A DNA stretch of 64,000 nucleotides from Siphlonurus alternatus (Eukaryota > Arthropoda > Insecta > Ephemeroptera > Siphlonuridae), in NCBI GenBank assembly GCA_949825025.1, contig OX463778.1:15772171-15836170 (forward strand), given 5' to 3'. The stretch's first letter is position 1. Every line of letters begins with the position of its first letter. Shown one piece after another: positions 1-11,933 of this stretch. Under the pieces are notes generated by a model that ran no database searches, had not been told where the DNA came from, and worked only from the letters and a program-made list of their open reading frames with translations. Made by a program: the position numbers and the translations under genes.

Positions 1-11
1 CCATTGATTGC

Positions 12-14
<3 letters not shown>

Positions 15-59
<45 letters not shown>
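15..59. repeat. CT dinucleotide microsatellite, left edge
   Basis: A run of CT repeats with one TT interruption near its end. It is a simple-sequence tract with no coding meaning; it lies close to the start of the window, so its surroundings on the left are unknown. Confidence 0.95.
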
Positions 60-569
60 ACGTGTACCACTCTCCTCTGTTCTCCAAGACGAACCAGAAG
101 GTTTGATGGCTTGGTGGTCTCAGCTCGCGTGTCGGACGTGAGAAAGAGTTCTGCTGGATCACAGCCATCAGACCCCAGGGATCGCTACACTAAATGTCAT
201 AGCTAATGAAGTCTATATCGTGTCTTTCCCTCTTTTTGCAAGTGTTCGTTCTGGTTACAAAATACAGAAACAATCGAAGAAAAAAAAATATGAGTGACTA
301 TTTACTTTAACATAAAAAAAAATCTTGTCCTATTTCAACTATTTTTTATTAGCATGTCGATGAATGAGATGAAAAAAAATGCAATGTAGCTGTGATGAAT
401 TTCATTTATAAGTTGTTACTATTTTATCAGTGCAATTCTACATATTATAATTACAACAAAAAATAATTTATTTATGGCTTTTATGGTTCATTCACAAGAA
501 TTAAAACTAAATTTAGAGCAAAACATTCAAGAGCTCGATTTTAGGCTTGATTTTTATGAATGTTCTAGC

Positions 570-998
570 CTTAAAGGGGCACCAAAGTGAATACTTTTGT
601 TACATATTCGGGCAGCTACGAATTATTCTGATATCCCAGTGGCTCAATATTTTCGTACAATGCCTAGTTATTTTACAATTAATTATTTAGTTTGAAAAGT
701 GAGTTTGACAACCGTTAGTTGATTCAAGCACCCCCGCGGCCGCAGCAGCCGGTGATACGACAAGAAGGGGGCGGGAGGAGGTTCCCCCGAATCGCGGGAG
801 ATTCTCGTCGTATCAGCGGCTGCTGCTGGAGCGCACCGACTTGAATTGACCAACGGTCATCAAACTCACTTTTCAAACTAAATAATTAATTGTAAAATAA
901 CTAGGCATTGTATGAAAATATTGAGCCACAAGGATATCAGAATAATTTGTAGCTTCCCGAACATGTAAAAAAAGTATTCACTTTGGTACCCCTTTAAG
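570..998. mobile_element. Foldback/MITE-like element with ~195-bp inverted arms
   Basis: The left arm (about 570-765) and right arm (about 800-998) are near-perfect reverse complements, beginning CTTAAAGGGGCACCAAAG and its mirror CTTAAAGGGGTACCAAAG. The arms stay AT-rich until the centre, where a GC-rich segment (GCAGCAGCC, CGCGGCCGC) surrounds a loop of roughly 30 bases. TTAA is present just outside AGGGG at both ends; this could be a TTAA target duplication (piggyBac type) or part of the inverted repeat, since TTAA is its own complement. No coding capacity is present. I infer a non-autonomous DNA transposon; the superfamily is unresolved. Confidence 0.85.
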
Positions 999-1949
999 AA
1001 TTGCACCCTCTAGCTAATGTATAAAGATTCTATCTTCATTATTTGAGAATGGCCTCTTTAACGTGTTATGTAAAATGCATTTCATAACTCAATAAATAAT
1101 TAAACAAAATTAAGTTTATTAGTTAATCATAATGTATGAATTAGTTAACTACTAAAACTTATTTATCTGGGTGCAACAAAAATTGTGGTGTGAGGATTTA
1201 TTAAATTTTTACACTTAGGGTATTGTTGTTTTGTTGTCTCACTTAAATAATTATATTACAAACTTCATTTACAATGGAAATATGCTATTCTTTGACATGA
1301 ATTTTACATGAAATATTTCAAAATATTGGGAATACAAAGACAGTATCAAGATTTTGTTTTTATTTGTGCGTATACATAATACATATTTAATGAAAGAATA
1401 TATGAATTATATATTATATGTCTTTCATATGAAAAAAGAAGTGATTTTTCTTGTATCTTATATTACGTTTTTGTATATATTTTTAATATTAAAAAAATAT
1501 ATAATAAATTCTTAAAATTGTTTCTACTCTTTTCAAACATTTCAAAATATTATACTCTAAATGGTGACATTTTTATATTATTACAATAAACGAAGTTTCA
1601 AATATAAAATTGAGTGATGTATACTATTTTATTAATTCATGAAATTCACAAATATGAAACTCCTTTGAAATGTTAAATATTTATTATTTGTTATAATTAT
1701 TAAAGTTGTTTTGAAAATAGTCTAAGTTTAGAATGGAATGGTTATAATTGATGCAGTGAACCGAAGAAAAGGTTAATAAGATTTGTAGCAAATACTCCTC
1801 GCACTACCACTGCTAGAAGGAGACTTGTGAAAAAGTGTATACTACAGCAGATACAAGGATAATAAAATTGGATAGGATAGTTCAGAATGTTGAAATGAAG
1901 ATGTTAGGTCTTCGACTATTTTCGTTAATATTCGGAACAGTTCTTTAAT
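999..1949. other. Non-genic AT-rich stretch
   Basis: Very AT-rich DNA with no open frame of note, no RNA gene and no clear repeat. A less AT-rich segment at about 1740-1900 precedes the next foldback element, and I could not assign it to anything. Confidence 0.6.
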
Positions 1950-2246
1950 GGAGTATTGACCTCAAATTTTTTTATTGCAGAAATGGATAGAGCGTGCAAA
2001 GTTATGCTCCCCTGATTTTTTTCAGATTTTTTTGAGCCCGGGAACTATTTTTAAAAAAATATTGAAAGTCTCTTTTTGTTAAGGAGCGGCGTCTCGTGAC
2101 GGACGTGACGTCACAAAAAGAGCTTTCAATAATTTTTTAAAAATACTTCTCGGGCTCTAAAAAATCTGAAAAAAATCAGGGAGGGGAGCATAACTTTGCA
2201 CGCTCTATCCATTTCTGCAATAAAAAAAAAATGAGGTCAATACTCT
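1950..2246. mobile_element. Foldback element, GAGTATTGACC family, copy 1
   Basis: The ends GAGTATTGACCTCA and its reverse complement bound a ~297-bp hairpin. Moving inward, both arms carry TTGCAGAAATGGATAGAG, TCAGATTTTTT and GAGCCCGGGA-like blocks. The centre holds GCGGCGTCTCGTGACG followed by a TGACGTCA octamer at 2106-2113. Related copies lie at 45366-45679 and, more decayed, at 21450-21766 and about 26850-27110. There is no coding sequence. I infer a non-autonomous transposon family. Confidence 0.85.
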
Positions 2247-5200
2247 ATTCATCTAGCAGCCTAAATCGATTTAACCGATTTAGAATTAAATAATAAAATG
2301 CGCTTCTAAAGCATGACGTCACAAGAAGACGACATGGAAGCGGTAACTCATGACTTCAATGTAAGCTATCCTCTCTATTCTATTATCGTTGCGACAGAGA
2401 CTGTTCGAGCTTAGCTTGTGGAAGTACCCAAACAAAGTTTGCTACTCTACATAGTGATTCCATCTCTTATTCTCAACAACACTTTCTTGCCTGTAAGCCA
2501 AGTGACTTCCCCTCCCCCCCCCCCCCTCACATCATCCTTCTCTCTGTACTGCAGTTGTTGTTCTAAGCATTGACCTTTATAATCTCTTTATCTTACTGAT
2601 TAATTTTAATACAAGTTTAAAGTTTAGATTTATCATATATATAATTATATAATAAAACTTAATTTAATTTTTTATTTAAATTTTAATATATTTTAAAAAC
2701 CACTACCTTTTTATCTTTTTTTTTTCTTACCTCTTTTTATAATCTTAATCAAAAAAGATTTTATATCTTTTTTTTTTATGCTCTCTAATGTAGAAGCTTG
2801 TGTCATTTGAATTTTTATAGCAAAATTTAAATACTCATTTTTTATTTTTTTAATTATAAGTCATTCAAAAATATGGATAGCAATTAAGAAACATAATATA
2901 ACTAAATTGCTTAAAAAGAGAGAATTACTTGAATTATGTTTTATATTAACAGTAGCAATCAAGTTTTTGTTATTTTTTTATATTAAACTAAAATGATAAA
3001 ATTTCTTTATATATATGAGGCTTCATTTTTTTTAGCAGGAAAAAAAAAGTGCCAAATAACCAATATGACTTTCATTGTATATTTTTATATATATAAAAAA
3101 AACATGCTTGACAAGCGTTGATTAAATTTGAAGCACCACAAGATCAAGGCTATATTCACTATACCTGCTACTCACAAGAAGACTTCATGTAGGTAATATT
3201 TTCAAACCGAAAATAAACTAAAAATCAATCACTAAACTGAAGGATTCTCAAGTTTAAGTTAACTTAAACTTGAGATGAAAGATTGAATTATAAAGTTGTA
3301 CTATGATTTCTCGCTCTATTTACTCTGTACAATAATTTAATAATAATATTATTAATAAATTATAAATTCATAAATTTTTATTCTCTCATTCACAGTTGAT
3401 TGCTCCTATATGATATAATATAACATTGAATTAAGATATTAAATGTTAGCTCAAAATTTTGTACATAAAACGCCTGTGGTATAGGCAACTATTTGAGCAA
3501 TGCTGCTTAGCAATTAGCCTAAGTTTACTTTGGCAGGCGATGGTCGTACAGCCGTGCAGATTGCGTGACCTTCGCTTATCTTCTCAAACCGAGCGAGCGG
3601 GTGGTGGCCATGCAGCACTTAGACGCCATCATGCGGGCTTAAATTAAGCTGCCGGATATATGAGGAGAGAGAGAGAGAGAGAACAAGTGCTTGATGAGTT
3701 AGTGTACGACCAGAGCCAATGAGTTGTCGTCACATAGTATACGGACCAACGTCGTTAAGTAATTGCCAAGTTCGCATGCAAACACCAAGTTAAAGCAGCA
3801 TAAACCATAATAATTATCTGCATGATGAAATGATATAAAGTTATATATATCATGAAATTAAAATTGATAAGGGTAAATAATTATATACTCTTACATGTCT
3901 CCTTCCCTCCCCTAAACTTAATTACTAGGTAATAATTTTTATTTATACTTAACATTAATTTTCTTATTTAATAAAATTGTATTGACACGTATATAATTGA
4001 ATTTAATAAAAAAAAAATAACATGTGAAAATAATTATGAGATTAAATTTAATGTGAACATGCTATAAGTTTTGTATACATTTATATTATATAGCAAAATG
4101 TATATATGCGTTCTACTGGCACCTAATTGTTTATATGGTTGCTTGTTATGTTGCTAACTAGGACTTCACTACCAACCAACAATAGCTTCAGCGGAATAAG
4201 CTGTAATTTTATAACTTTCAAAAGACGCATTTATAAATTAAAAATGTTAAAAATGAAACACTTATGAAAATAATCTGTTTCTTTTGAGTAAGTATAAAAT
4301 TCTAGATATAAAACATTTCATTTTACATGTATGTAAAATATATGTCAGTATAAAAAAAAAGTTCTATTGAAATTTCAATAAGACATGTAATGCAGTGAAA
4401 TATATGAGAGCACGTTTCGAGTACTGAATCTCTCGAGAGAGAGACAAAGGAAGAAATTTTTTTATCACGTTGAAGAAGCTTAATAAATTTCAATGTGGAA
4501 TAGAAAAAGGATAGCAGGTGCATACATAAAAAAATATATCGCAGCAAGAAGCTTTTACGTGTTAGTACTCCACGCATGAAGTGTTTTGTTTATAGCGTCA
4601 TGCATGTAACAAACACTTTATTTACGAATAACTTGTTTTTATAATGATGTGTGACATTGATCAATTGAATATATCACACAAATAAATCTGGTTAATAAAT
4701 ATTAATATTTTGTAACATTTTAGCATTTTCGTAATAATTTTCGTTCAAATTTAATTCTTTTAACGTTATTTTTACTAATGAATGTTGTTGTTGAAATAAA
4801 TGACAAATTTCTAACATTCTCATCATTTTGGGGAACTAGTGTACCATCTCAGATGAAAAATATGATGAGATTTCTTGTTATGTGAGAAGGGACTATTGAA
4901 ATTAAGATATTTTGTTTGAATTCATACACTTTTAGCGACACCATAATATTGAAGTAAAATATATAATTTTGGAGCTAAAAATACGTAAAAATATGCAAAA
5001 AGATCAAAGGTAAAAATGATTCATATTCACATTTTCACATCTTTTTATATGATATTTTAAGGTTAAGGAAGAAAAATATAAACCAGGGAGAAGTAAAAAA
5101 ATACATTTTATAACAATGTTTGTATTTCTTGAATGAAAAAAATTGTATTGAAATCCATTGAATAAAGAAGATCAGATATAAAAGCTGGCAACATTATAAA

Positions 5201-6791
5201 TTTTTTATTTTCCCATGGCTGTACTTTCGCTTAAAAGTCTTTCCCCCCTCTAAAAGCCATCTCATATATGCACCTGCATGCATTTCCGATATTTTTCACA
5301 CCTGGTTTCCATGAAAAGAATAGGCTCGGAGGCACACGACGCACTCTGCAACGTGCCACGTGATGAAGATGAATGGGACACGTCACTTCCGCCACCACGG
5401 CAACAATAGACTCGTTCTAAGCGACGTGGGCTAAGACGTGCTAATGGCCCGCGAGCGTTTCGTTCAATAAAACAACAATGTATAAAGAACCCAGAAAAAA
5501 ATGGAGCAATTTGCTGTTTTTTAATCAAACTTTTTTCATTTCGTTTTTTACTATTTTATACACATTTAAAGTAAGTTTCATTCTTTAACAAGAAATAAAT
5601 TAAATGGTATTTTTTTTTCATTATTATTTAATTTGGCGTATATTGTTAATATTTAAACCTTTCTGAGTTCAAGTGGAAACTAAGTGATTCATATAATAGT
5701 TTAATTCTAGACTGTGAAATAGCTGGAATGAAGAAATTTAATAAGTTGATGTTTTTAGTCACTAGTGACGTCATGTAAGCCTGGTGCTCAAATCGTCAGA
5801 TGGAGAACAATGTGAGAGAGCTGAAACTGGCAGCACCACTTGATTTATGCTCACGTTAAACTCAAGAGATTATTGTAATGTGAACTTCCGTTTATAATGT
5901 AATACAAAAAACTCAAAGAAAAGAAAAATATCACACTGTACATGACATTTTTAAAATAATAATGTACTTGAAAATGAGTTTTTTAATACTCATATTATTT
6001 TTTGACAGTTAAATTAAAAATATTTCAAGATGATAACTTAATTTTTATATAAAAAATGATTTTTATTAATTTCAACTATTAATAATTTATCCAACTCAAA
6101 TTGAAGACTCTCAATATTTAGTATTTACAGGTAGCTCATAGGAGTGTGTCCTCGTTAAAAAATATATAAAAAAAGGTCTGCCTACACCTAGATTATATTT
6201 TTTCAATTTTTTTTATTCAGTTTGGGAGTTTTACTGTCGAATCAGATTTAAATTAAAGGAAAACTTTATCTTTGCTTATATGTATAATAATTTTGAAAAT
6301 ACATACTATTTTTTTATCAATAATCAAGATTTGTTTTAATGATCGTTATTGTTATATAAATAATAAAACTTGCTATAACAATATTTTGTCTTAAAGAGAC
6401 ATGGGACAATAAAACCATGAATGCATAAAAAGTTTCTGTAAGATATGTTAATGCGAGAAATGAGTAAATTACCGTTTTCGGACCATCCCCGAATTTATAA
6501 AAATTAAATAAATAAAGAGAGCCACAAGGCAATGCACAGGCAACATCGCACTGACAGGGAGTACGTACGGCTGGGCGGAAGGAGGAGGAGTGAGTTCAAT
6601 GGAGAAGAGACAGCTGCGTTGCCATTCGTAATTCATGACGTCAGCAATCCACAATTTAGTTACTCGCGACCCGCTTACCCTGGGGCACTCGCCACCGTGA
6701 GGCATTGTATTCATACATACTTGTTAGTTGATGAGCATTAAAAAATACTCATTTTTAGGGTCCGGTTTGTTGGATGGTTGGTATTTTGGGG
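2247..6791. other. Non-genic stretch before the large foldback element
   Basis: Mostly AT-rich and gene-free. It contains TGACGTCA octamers at 2314, 5766 and 6636, a run of 13 C at 2514-2526 and a short GA tract at 3666-3682. Less AT-rich patches lie at about 3530-3650 and 5330-5470; the latter includes a CACGTG E-box near 5358. Short frames overlap these patches (62 codons at 3459 on the plus strand, 88 codons at 5262-5528 on the minus strand) but lack any recognisable domain or intron/exon support. Confidence 0.55.
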
Positions 6792-7275
6792 CAATGAGCA
6801 ATTAGAAACGAAAAATTTTATTGGCTTAATCGAAAGAAGGGGTAAAAATATGACGTTGTGAATTGTTTCAGATTTTTTTGTGACCTATAACTAATTTTAA
6901 TTAATTAATTAAGTTGCATTATTTTGAGAGTGCCGCCTCTCGTGACGCCTCTGACGTCACACCATTCTTGTACTTTTGCACTATAGATGAGATTAGGTGA
7001 GAACATGCAGGTATGAAAATCAAAATGGCTGGCGCCACGTTTGAAATTCCCCGCCTCAAATTTTTGAAGTTTTAATGTGGGTTACGTTTGATCAATTTTA
7101 GCTTTATTTTGTTCGCATACCACTGAAACATATAGTTGAAATATGATTTAAAACTTCTATCGTGCTCTAATATTGTTTAATACGTAAAAAGTAGAAAATT
7201 ATGAGAGACTAACTTCTTACATCAAATTAGTTTGCTTTCTTCCTTTAAATAAAATAATTTATTGATGATATGTGT

Positions 7276-7351
7276 GCTAGTGGGTTAGCCCAGTGGTAAA
7301 CGCATCAGACTTCAAATTTCATGGTTGCGGGTTCGATTCTTTCTCCCGGCG
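7276..7351 (+). tRNA. tRNA-like unit in the left arm (probable pseudogene)
   Basis: An A-box-like TTAGCCCAGTGG and a B-box GGGTTCGATTC are spaced as in a tRNA, the total length is 76 bases, and TTTTT at 7354-7358 stands where a pol III terminator would. The anticodon arm TCAGA-CTTCAAA-TTTCA has a 7-base loop whose formal anticodon is TCA; the GCATCAGACTT stretch resembles animal tRNA-Lys from memory. The acceptor and T stems pair poorly, so a working tRNA is unlikely. A mirrored copy sits in the other arm. It is best described as a tRNA-derived, potentially pol III-transcribed unit. Confidence 0.55.
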
Positions 7352-7543
7352 AGTTTTTATAAATACATTTTTTTTCTTTAATTTTAATATATTTATGAAT
7401 TCTAAATTTATAAAATGTGGTTAAAATATGGTTTACAGTCGTAATTGATAACTTTTTAATAGTAAAGAGAGGGAACAATATTAATAAAAAATTACTTCAC
7501 TTTAATACGTTCAAATAAAACATTTTTCACACTGTGTCCCAAA

Positions 7544-7630
7544 GCTTGGTGTGGCACAGTGGCGAAGACGCAGAGCCGTAGGCTCGTGTACTAGCTCTTG
7601 TGGTGGAGAGTTTGATTCTCCACGTCGAAG
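7544..7630 (+). tRNA. Second tRNA-like unit in the foldback spacer
   Basis: It begins GGTGTGGCACAGTGG (A-box-like) and has a T arm of seven paired bases, GTGGAGA/TCTCCAC (7603-7609 with 7617-7623), closing a 7-base GTTTGAT loop. A GAG/CTC stem closes a CCGTAGG loop where an anticodon arm would be. A run of six T at 7633-7638 follows. The stretch between the anticodon-like and T arms is long, as in class II tRNAs (Leu, Ser). Its first 16 bases recur inverted at 7696-7711, marking the inner end of the foldback arms. I cannot assign an amino acid and do not claim a functional tRNA. Confidence 0.4.
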
Positions 7631-7935
7631 GATTTTTTAAACTCGACACTTTTCTTTCCTTTAATTTAGTTTAATTTAATTAAAGAATATTTCTCCGCCA
7701 CTGTGCCACACTAATTAAGCTTTAATTGAGCTTTAATTGAGCCTCGGTAAGAGAAATGTTTTATTGGAACGCGAAAAAGTGAAGTAATTTTTTATTAATA
7801 TTGTTCCCTCTCTTTACTATTAAAAAGTTATCAATTACGATTGATAGTAGCTGTAAACCATATTTTAACCACATTTTATAAATTTAGAATTCATAAATAT
7901 ATTAAAATTAAAGAAAAAAAATGTATTAAAAAAAC

Positions 7936-8012
7936 TCGCCGGGAGAAAGAATCGAACCCGCAACCACGAAATTTGAAGTCTGATGCGTTTACCACTGAGC
8001 TAACCCACTAGC
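7936..8012 (-). tRNA. tRNA-like unit in the right arm (mirror copy)
   Basis: Reverse complement of the left-arm unit, with GGTTAGCTCAGTGG as A box (one base closer to the tRNA consensus than the left copy) and GGGTTCGATTC as B box. On this strand it is followed by seven T (plus-strand A-run 7928-7934). The anticodon loop is again CTTCAAA. The few differences between the two copies show that they have diverged slightly since the palindrome formed. Confidence 0.55.
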
Positions 8013-8498
8013 GCACCAAATATCAGCAAATTATTTTATTTAAAGGAAGAAAGCAAACTAATTTGATGTAAGATGTTATAGTCTCTCATAATTTTCTACT
8101 TTTTACGTATTAAACAATATTAGAGCACGATAGAAGTTTTAAATCATATTTCAACCATATTTTCCAGTGGTATGCGAACAAAATAAAGCTAAAATTGATC
8201 AAACGTAACCCACATTAAAACTTCAAAAATTTGAGGCGGGGAATTTCAAACGTGGCGCCAGCCATTTTGATTTTCATACCTGCATGTTCTCACCTAATCT
8301 CATCTATAGTGCAAAAGTACAAGAATGGTGTGACGTCAGAGGCGTCACGAGAGGCGGCACTCTCAAAATAATGCAACTTAATTAATTAATTGAAATTAGT
8401 TATAGGTCACAAAAAAATCTGAAACAATTCACAACGTCATATTTTTACCCCTTCTTTCGATTAAGCCAATAAAATTTTTCGTTTCTAATTGCTCATTG

Positions 8499-9607
8499 AC
8501 ACATTTTGGTCATGTATGCCCCCATTTTTAGGAACCCTTGTCCCTTTATGGTCATTATTTTGAGTATTTCAATTTATTTCAAATAAAACATCCTCTCATC
8601 TGTCATACTACAAAAAACATACAAGAGTCCGTGAAAAATAGAAAAAATTCAAATATTCTTTTGAAAAAAAAAAAAAAAACGGACTTTGACTTGCATAAAG
8701 CAGTATTGTTATTCAAATCAGTTGCATCAACTTTATAGAAGCTGAGAGATATATGAAAGATCAAGAGTGTAAAAAGAAGTACTAAAAAGGCTTGTGGTGT
8801 GTTGTAAAATTCAATTTCGTTGCTCTTTTGTTATTCTAGTCACGTCACAGTCAAGGCAAGTGCTGGTCCACTGAAAAACGTGCCACAAAATGACGTCACA
8901 AACGGGTCATCAATCATACAGGACAAATTGAGATGTCACTGGTTCTCGGCTTATTGACTCAGAGTGAACAGGAGGCTGTCTGTCGCAAATCAATATACAA
9001 TATTCAGCGAAGAAAAGTGATGTTGAATTATTTAATATTATATCTTCTACTGACATTGACTTGCTACATTTGATTTAACATCAATAAAATAGATACTTAT
9101 ATACGCATTGTAAATATTTAAAGCAAGATTTTTTTTTCTTGTTTATATATACATTTTTATTTTTTATTATTATTATTTTTCTCATCATAGTATGTAAATT
9201 ATAATTAAATTTTGTACAGCATAAAAAATGTAACAGTTATTTATATTCGGTAGAATTTAATATTTTATAATGATAAAGTATGAGAGTATATTAAAAAAAA
9301 AGAGAGAGAAAAATAAAAAGAAGATAAAAACCTCAGCAGCAGCAATTTAAGTATAATTTTCACGCTATATATATACACCCCATCAAGCGTTGACATTTTT
9401 ACAGCCAATTTCTTCTTAAACTTTTCTGCTCTTCCTAAAAAGTTTTTTTTTTTTTTTTTTTTTTTTTACATGCCGCATATTTTTCTCTATAATACTTTTG
9501 TGGTGAAAAGTTAGGTGAAGCACTTTTGATCTGCCAACTATAAAAGTAGCTCTGTGCTCTAGTCTGTGTGTCGTTATTTAAAAATTCATCGTAGATTGTC
9601 TATAGCA
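8499..9607. other. Non-genic stretch with a CRE/AP-1 cluster
   Basis: No gene is visible. 8501-8530 matches 27951-27980 and belongs to an older repeat in which the large foldback sits. Between 8840 and 8961 lie TCACGTCAC (8840), TGACGTCA (8891) and TGACTCA (8955), a possible bZIP-type regulatory cluster. A T25 tract is at 9443-9467 and an A-run near 8666-8681. Confidence 0.5.
8840..8961. promoter_or_regulatory. Possible bZIP-binding cluster (CRE-like plus AP-1)
   Basis: Three motifs of the CREB/ATF and AP-1 type occur within about 120 bases: TCACGTCAC, a full TGACGTCA and a TGACTCA, in a locally less AT-rich patch. No gene is seen next to it, so any regulatory role is a guess from motif content. 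Confidence 0.25.
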
Positions 9608-9968
9608 CCCGGTAGGTGGCAACACTAACGTATCCTCACAATGTTAATTTTTAAATATTTTTTTTTTCCGAAATTTTGAAGTTTGCTGATTGAATAATGT
9701 CGAGACAGTTGATTAGCCTTAATTTGAAAATACTTATTTATTAACGTTTGATTATAGTTTTGAATATTTTTTATTTAAGTTAAAATTCACTTGCATGCTT
9801 TTAAATCGTGGTTTATCAAACCATTTTATGCTTTAGAACAATTATTATCTATCTCGACATTAGTGCAATTGGCAAAGCTAAAGTTTCAAGATTATGCAAG
9901 AAAAATAAGATTTAAATTTTAAATATTAACATTGTGAAGATACATAATCAGTGTTGCCATCCTACTAG
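9608..9968. mobile_element. MITE-like element with ~55-bp inverted ends
   Basis: Left 9608-9660 and right 9911-9968 are reverse complements, sharing GGTGGCAACACT / GGATGGCAACACT and CTCACAATGTTAAT / CTTCACAATGTTAAT. The ~250-bp interior is AT-rich and non-coding. No clear target duplication was found. I infer a decayed non-autonomous DNA element. Confidence 0.7.
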
Positions 9969-11746
9969 TGTTACACATAATACCTTTGGTATATAGAAAA
10001 TTCAAACATATTTTATTCAAGTACTGAAATATACCATGACGAAGGTTTCTTAAATAAATTGACTTTTCTTTCTTATAAAAGTAATAGCTAAAGAAAACAA
10101 TTCTTTGTCCGGCACACAATTTTTTCCACTCTATGTACATCGGTGTTATGTATCCTCTTTTTTTTTTTGTATATGTTGTCTTGAATAAAAAACATTGTTG
10201 TGTATAATATTGTATTTTCTCAAGATATCTCATGCATTATAAAACAAGCAAACTACAGCAGCCGGCAATCTACTTTAAACATAAAATATCATCTTTATCG
10301 TTCTTCATGATAGTACAGATGTATTTTTATATTTTACCTCTTCTCTCAACTTGACTAAAAATGAACATATACACTGCAGTCGGTAAATGAGGCTAATGCT
10401 TGCTTATATCTCACACTTAGCTAGAGAGGCATTACAACACTGGTTAAATACCGTAATATGATTTAATATAATAATTTAGTCATACCATTATAAATTATAT
10501 ATACGTTAAGTTTCTTACCTAATGTTTTTATGTTATAGTTGAATTGTTTATTCATTATGTATAAAATATAGTAAAATAAAACAAACATTGAAAATTGTGT
10601 TCCATTAATTGAATTAATTTCTATTAGATATTCGTTAAACACACAGTCGATTTATAAATAAAAAATTGGTATATTATCCATCTATAAGAAAACTATATAT
10701 TCTTGTTGGTTATCATTTGATTGCGTATACTTTAGAATAAAGTTATTATATTATATGAAAGTTTTAATTTAATTAATGCGCATTGCAGAAAATATTAAAC
10801 TTATAAATTTTCTCAAAAGTAACTTTCTTTTTTATGAATTTAGATGACATTAATTTCATGTCTCATATGATATAACATTTTATTGTTATGTTTTTAACCT
10901 CATATTTCACTTGTTACGAACAACTTTCAGAGATAGCAATGTGCTTCATACGCAAAAAATATGAAACTATGAAAACTGTACCGCACTTGTCAAAGTTTTT
11001 AGTGTGCGTTGCAAAAATGAAATATAATAGTTAATTTGTTCGTGATAGTACTTATAGTATACAGAACGTTTTAATGTGTTAAAGAAAATCTGCTAACATA
11101 ACAGACTTTAGCTTTATTTATTTAACATTTCTCTTAATTATTTATTAATAAAAAATATAGGTCAACAGTTTTACATGACAGAAAAAATTCTATTAATTTA
11201 AAAATGTTCTATAGTATGTAGAAGTACAATATTTGTTTGTGTACATTAAGTTTTTATAAATCTAAAGACATTTCAATTGAATAGAAAAAAACATGTATAA
11301 GCATAATAATAAAAAGAATATTAATAGAATTTATAAATGCTACTTTTTAAAATATAAATTTTAATAATATAATAATAAAAAAAAATGTAGAAATAAGACT
11401 TAAAATATCAAGGGAATATAAAAAGCTTTTCTACCTTTATGTGTCATTAAAAAAAGCCACTAGGTAAATTCTGTTTAACACGTTGACGTTGATGACGAGC
11501 CTTTTCATATTAATTAAATCTTGCTGCATGCAAAAGTCCCCCTGCAGTTTACGTTTGTACATGATGACGGTACTGGGTCACGTGACAAGTACAGCGTTTA
11601 TCACACCTCTCTCTGCTGTCAACTCCATGGACGTGTCATACATAGATGCTGCTATATATACGTGAATTAAATACCAAGGTTGGCTTTGTACAGGTTAAGC
11701 CACCGATTGTACCAATGTTAAAGGGTTTGGCTAATCACGTTCAAGT
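9969..11746. other. Non-genic AT-rich stretch
   Basis: Nothing convincing is present on either strand. The 104-codon minus frame at 9919-10233 overlaps the right end of the preceding inverted repeat and has the composition of random AT-rich DNA. A TCACGTGA motif lies near 11579. Confidence 0.55.
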
Positions 11747-11858
11747 ATTTTAGGCCCCATTATACCGTGAAATTTTGAATGCAGCCATCAAGCAAATTAA
11801 AGGGTCTCTCATCAAGCAATGCTATTTTTTCAAATTTCGCGGTGCAATGGGGTCTAAA
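11747..11858. mobile_element. Small hairpin MITE (TAGGCCCCATT ends)
   Basis: TTTTAGGCCCCATTATACC at the left mirrors the right end, whose reverse complement is TTTTTAGACCCCATTGCACC; both continue into a GTGAAATTTTGAA-like block. The interior is about 45 bases. It is too small to encode anything and is inferred to be a MITE. No target duplication could be fixed. Confidence 0.75.
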
Positions 11859-11933
11859 AATTAAAAAACTTCACGAAATATGTGCGTGTCATATATCCTG
11901 TAAAAAGAATCCTTGTTAACTACATGACTGTAA

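Larger units (their letters stand above)
6796..8494. mobile_element. 1.7-kb foldback element carrying tRNA-like units
   Basis: Left arm 6796-7564 and right arm 7696-8494 are long near-identical reverse complements, starting GAGCAATTAG and ending CTAATTGCTC, around a ~131-bp spacer. AT flanks both ends (6794-6795, 8495-8496), consistent with a 2-bp target duplication. Each arm has a TTTCAGATTTTTTTGTGACC block, a GTGCCGCCTCTCGTGACGCC block and one TGACGTCA (6952 and 8331), linking it to the GAGTATTGACC foldback family. Each arm also carries one ~76-bp tRNA-like unit, and the spacer carries a second, different one. There is no transposase. I infer a non-autonomous element; the small differences between arms suggest it is not brand new. 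Confidence 0.88.
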
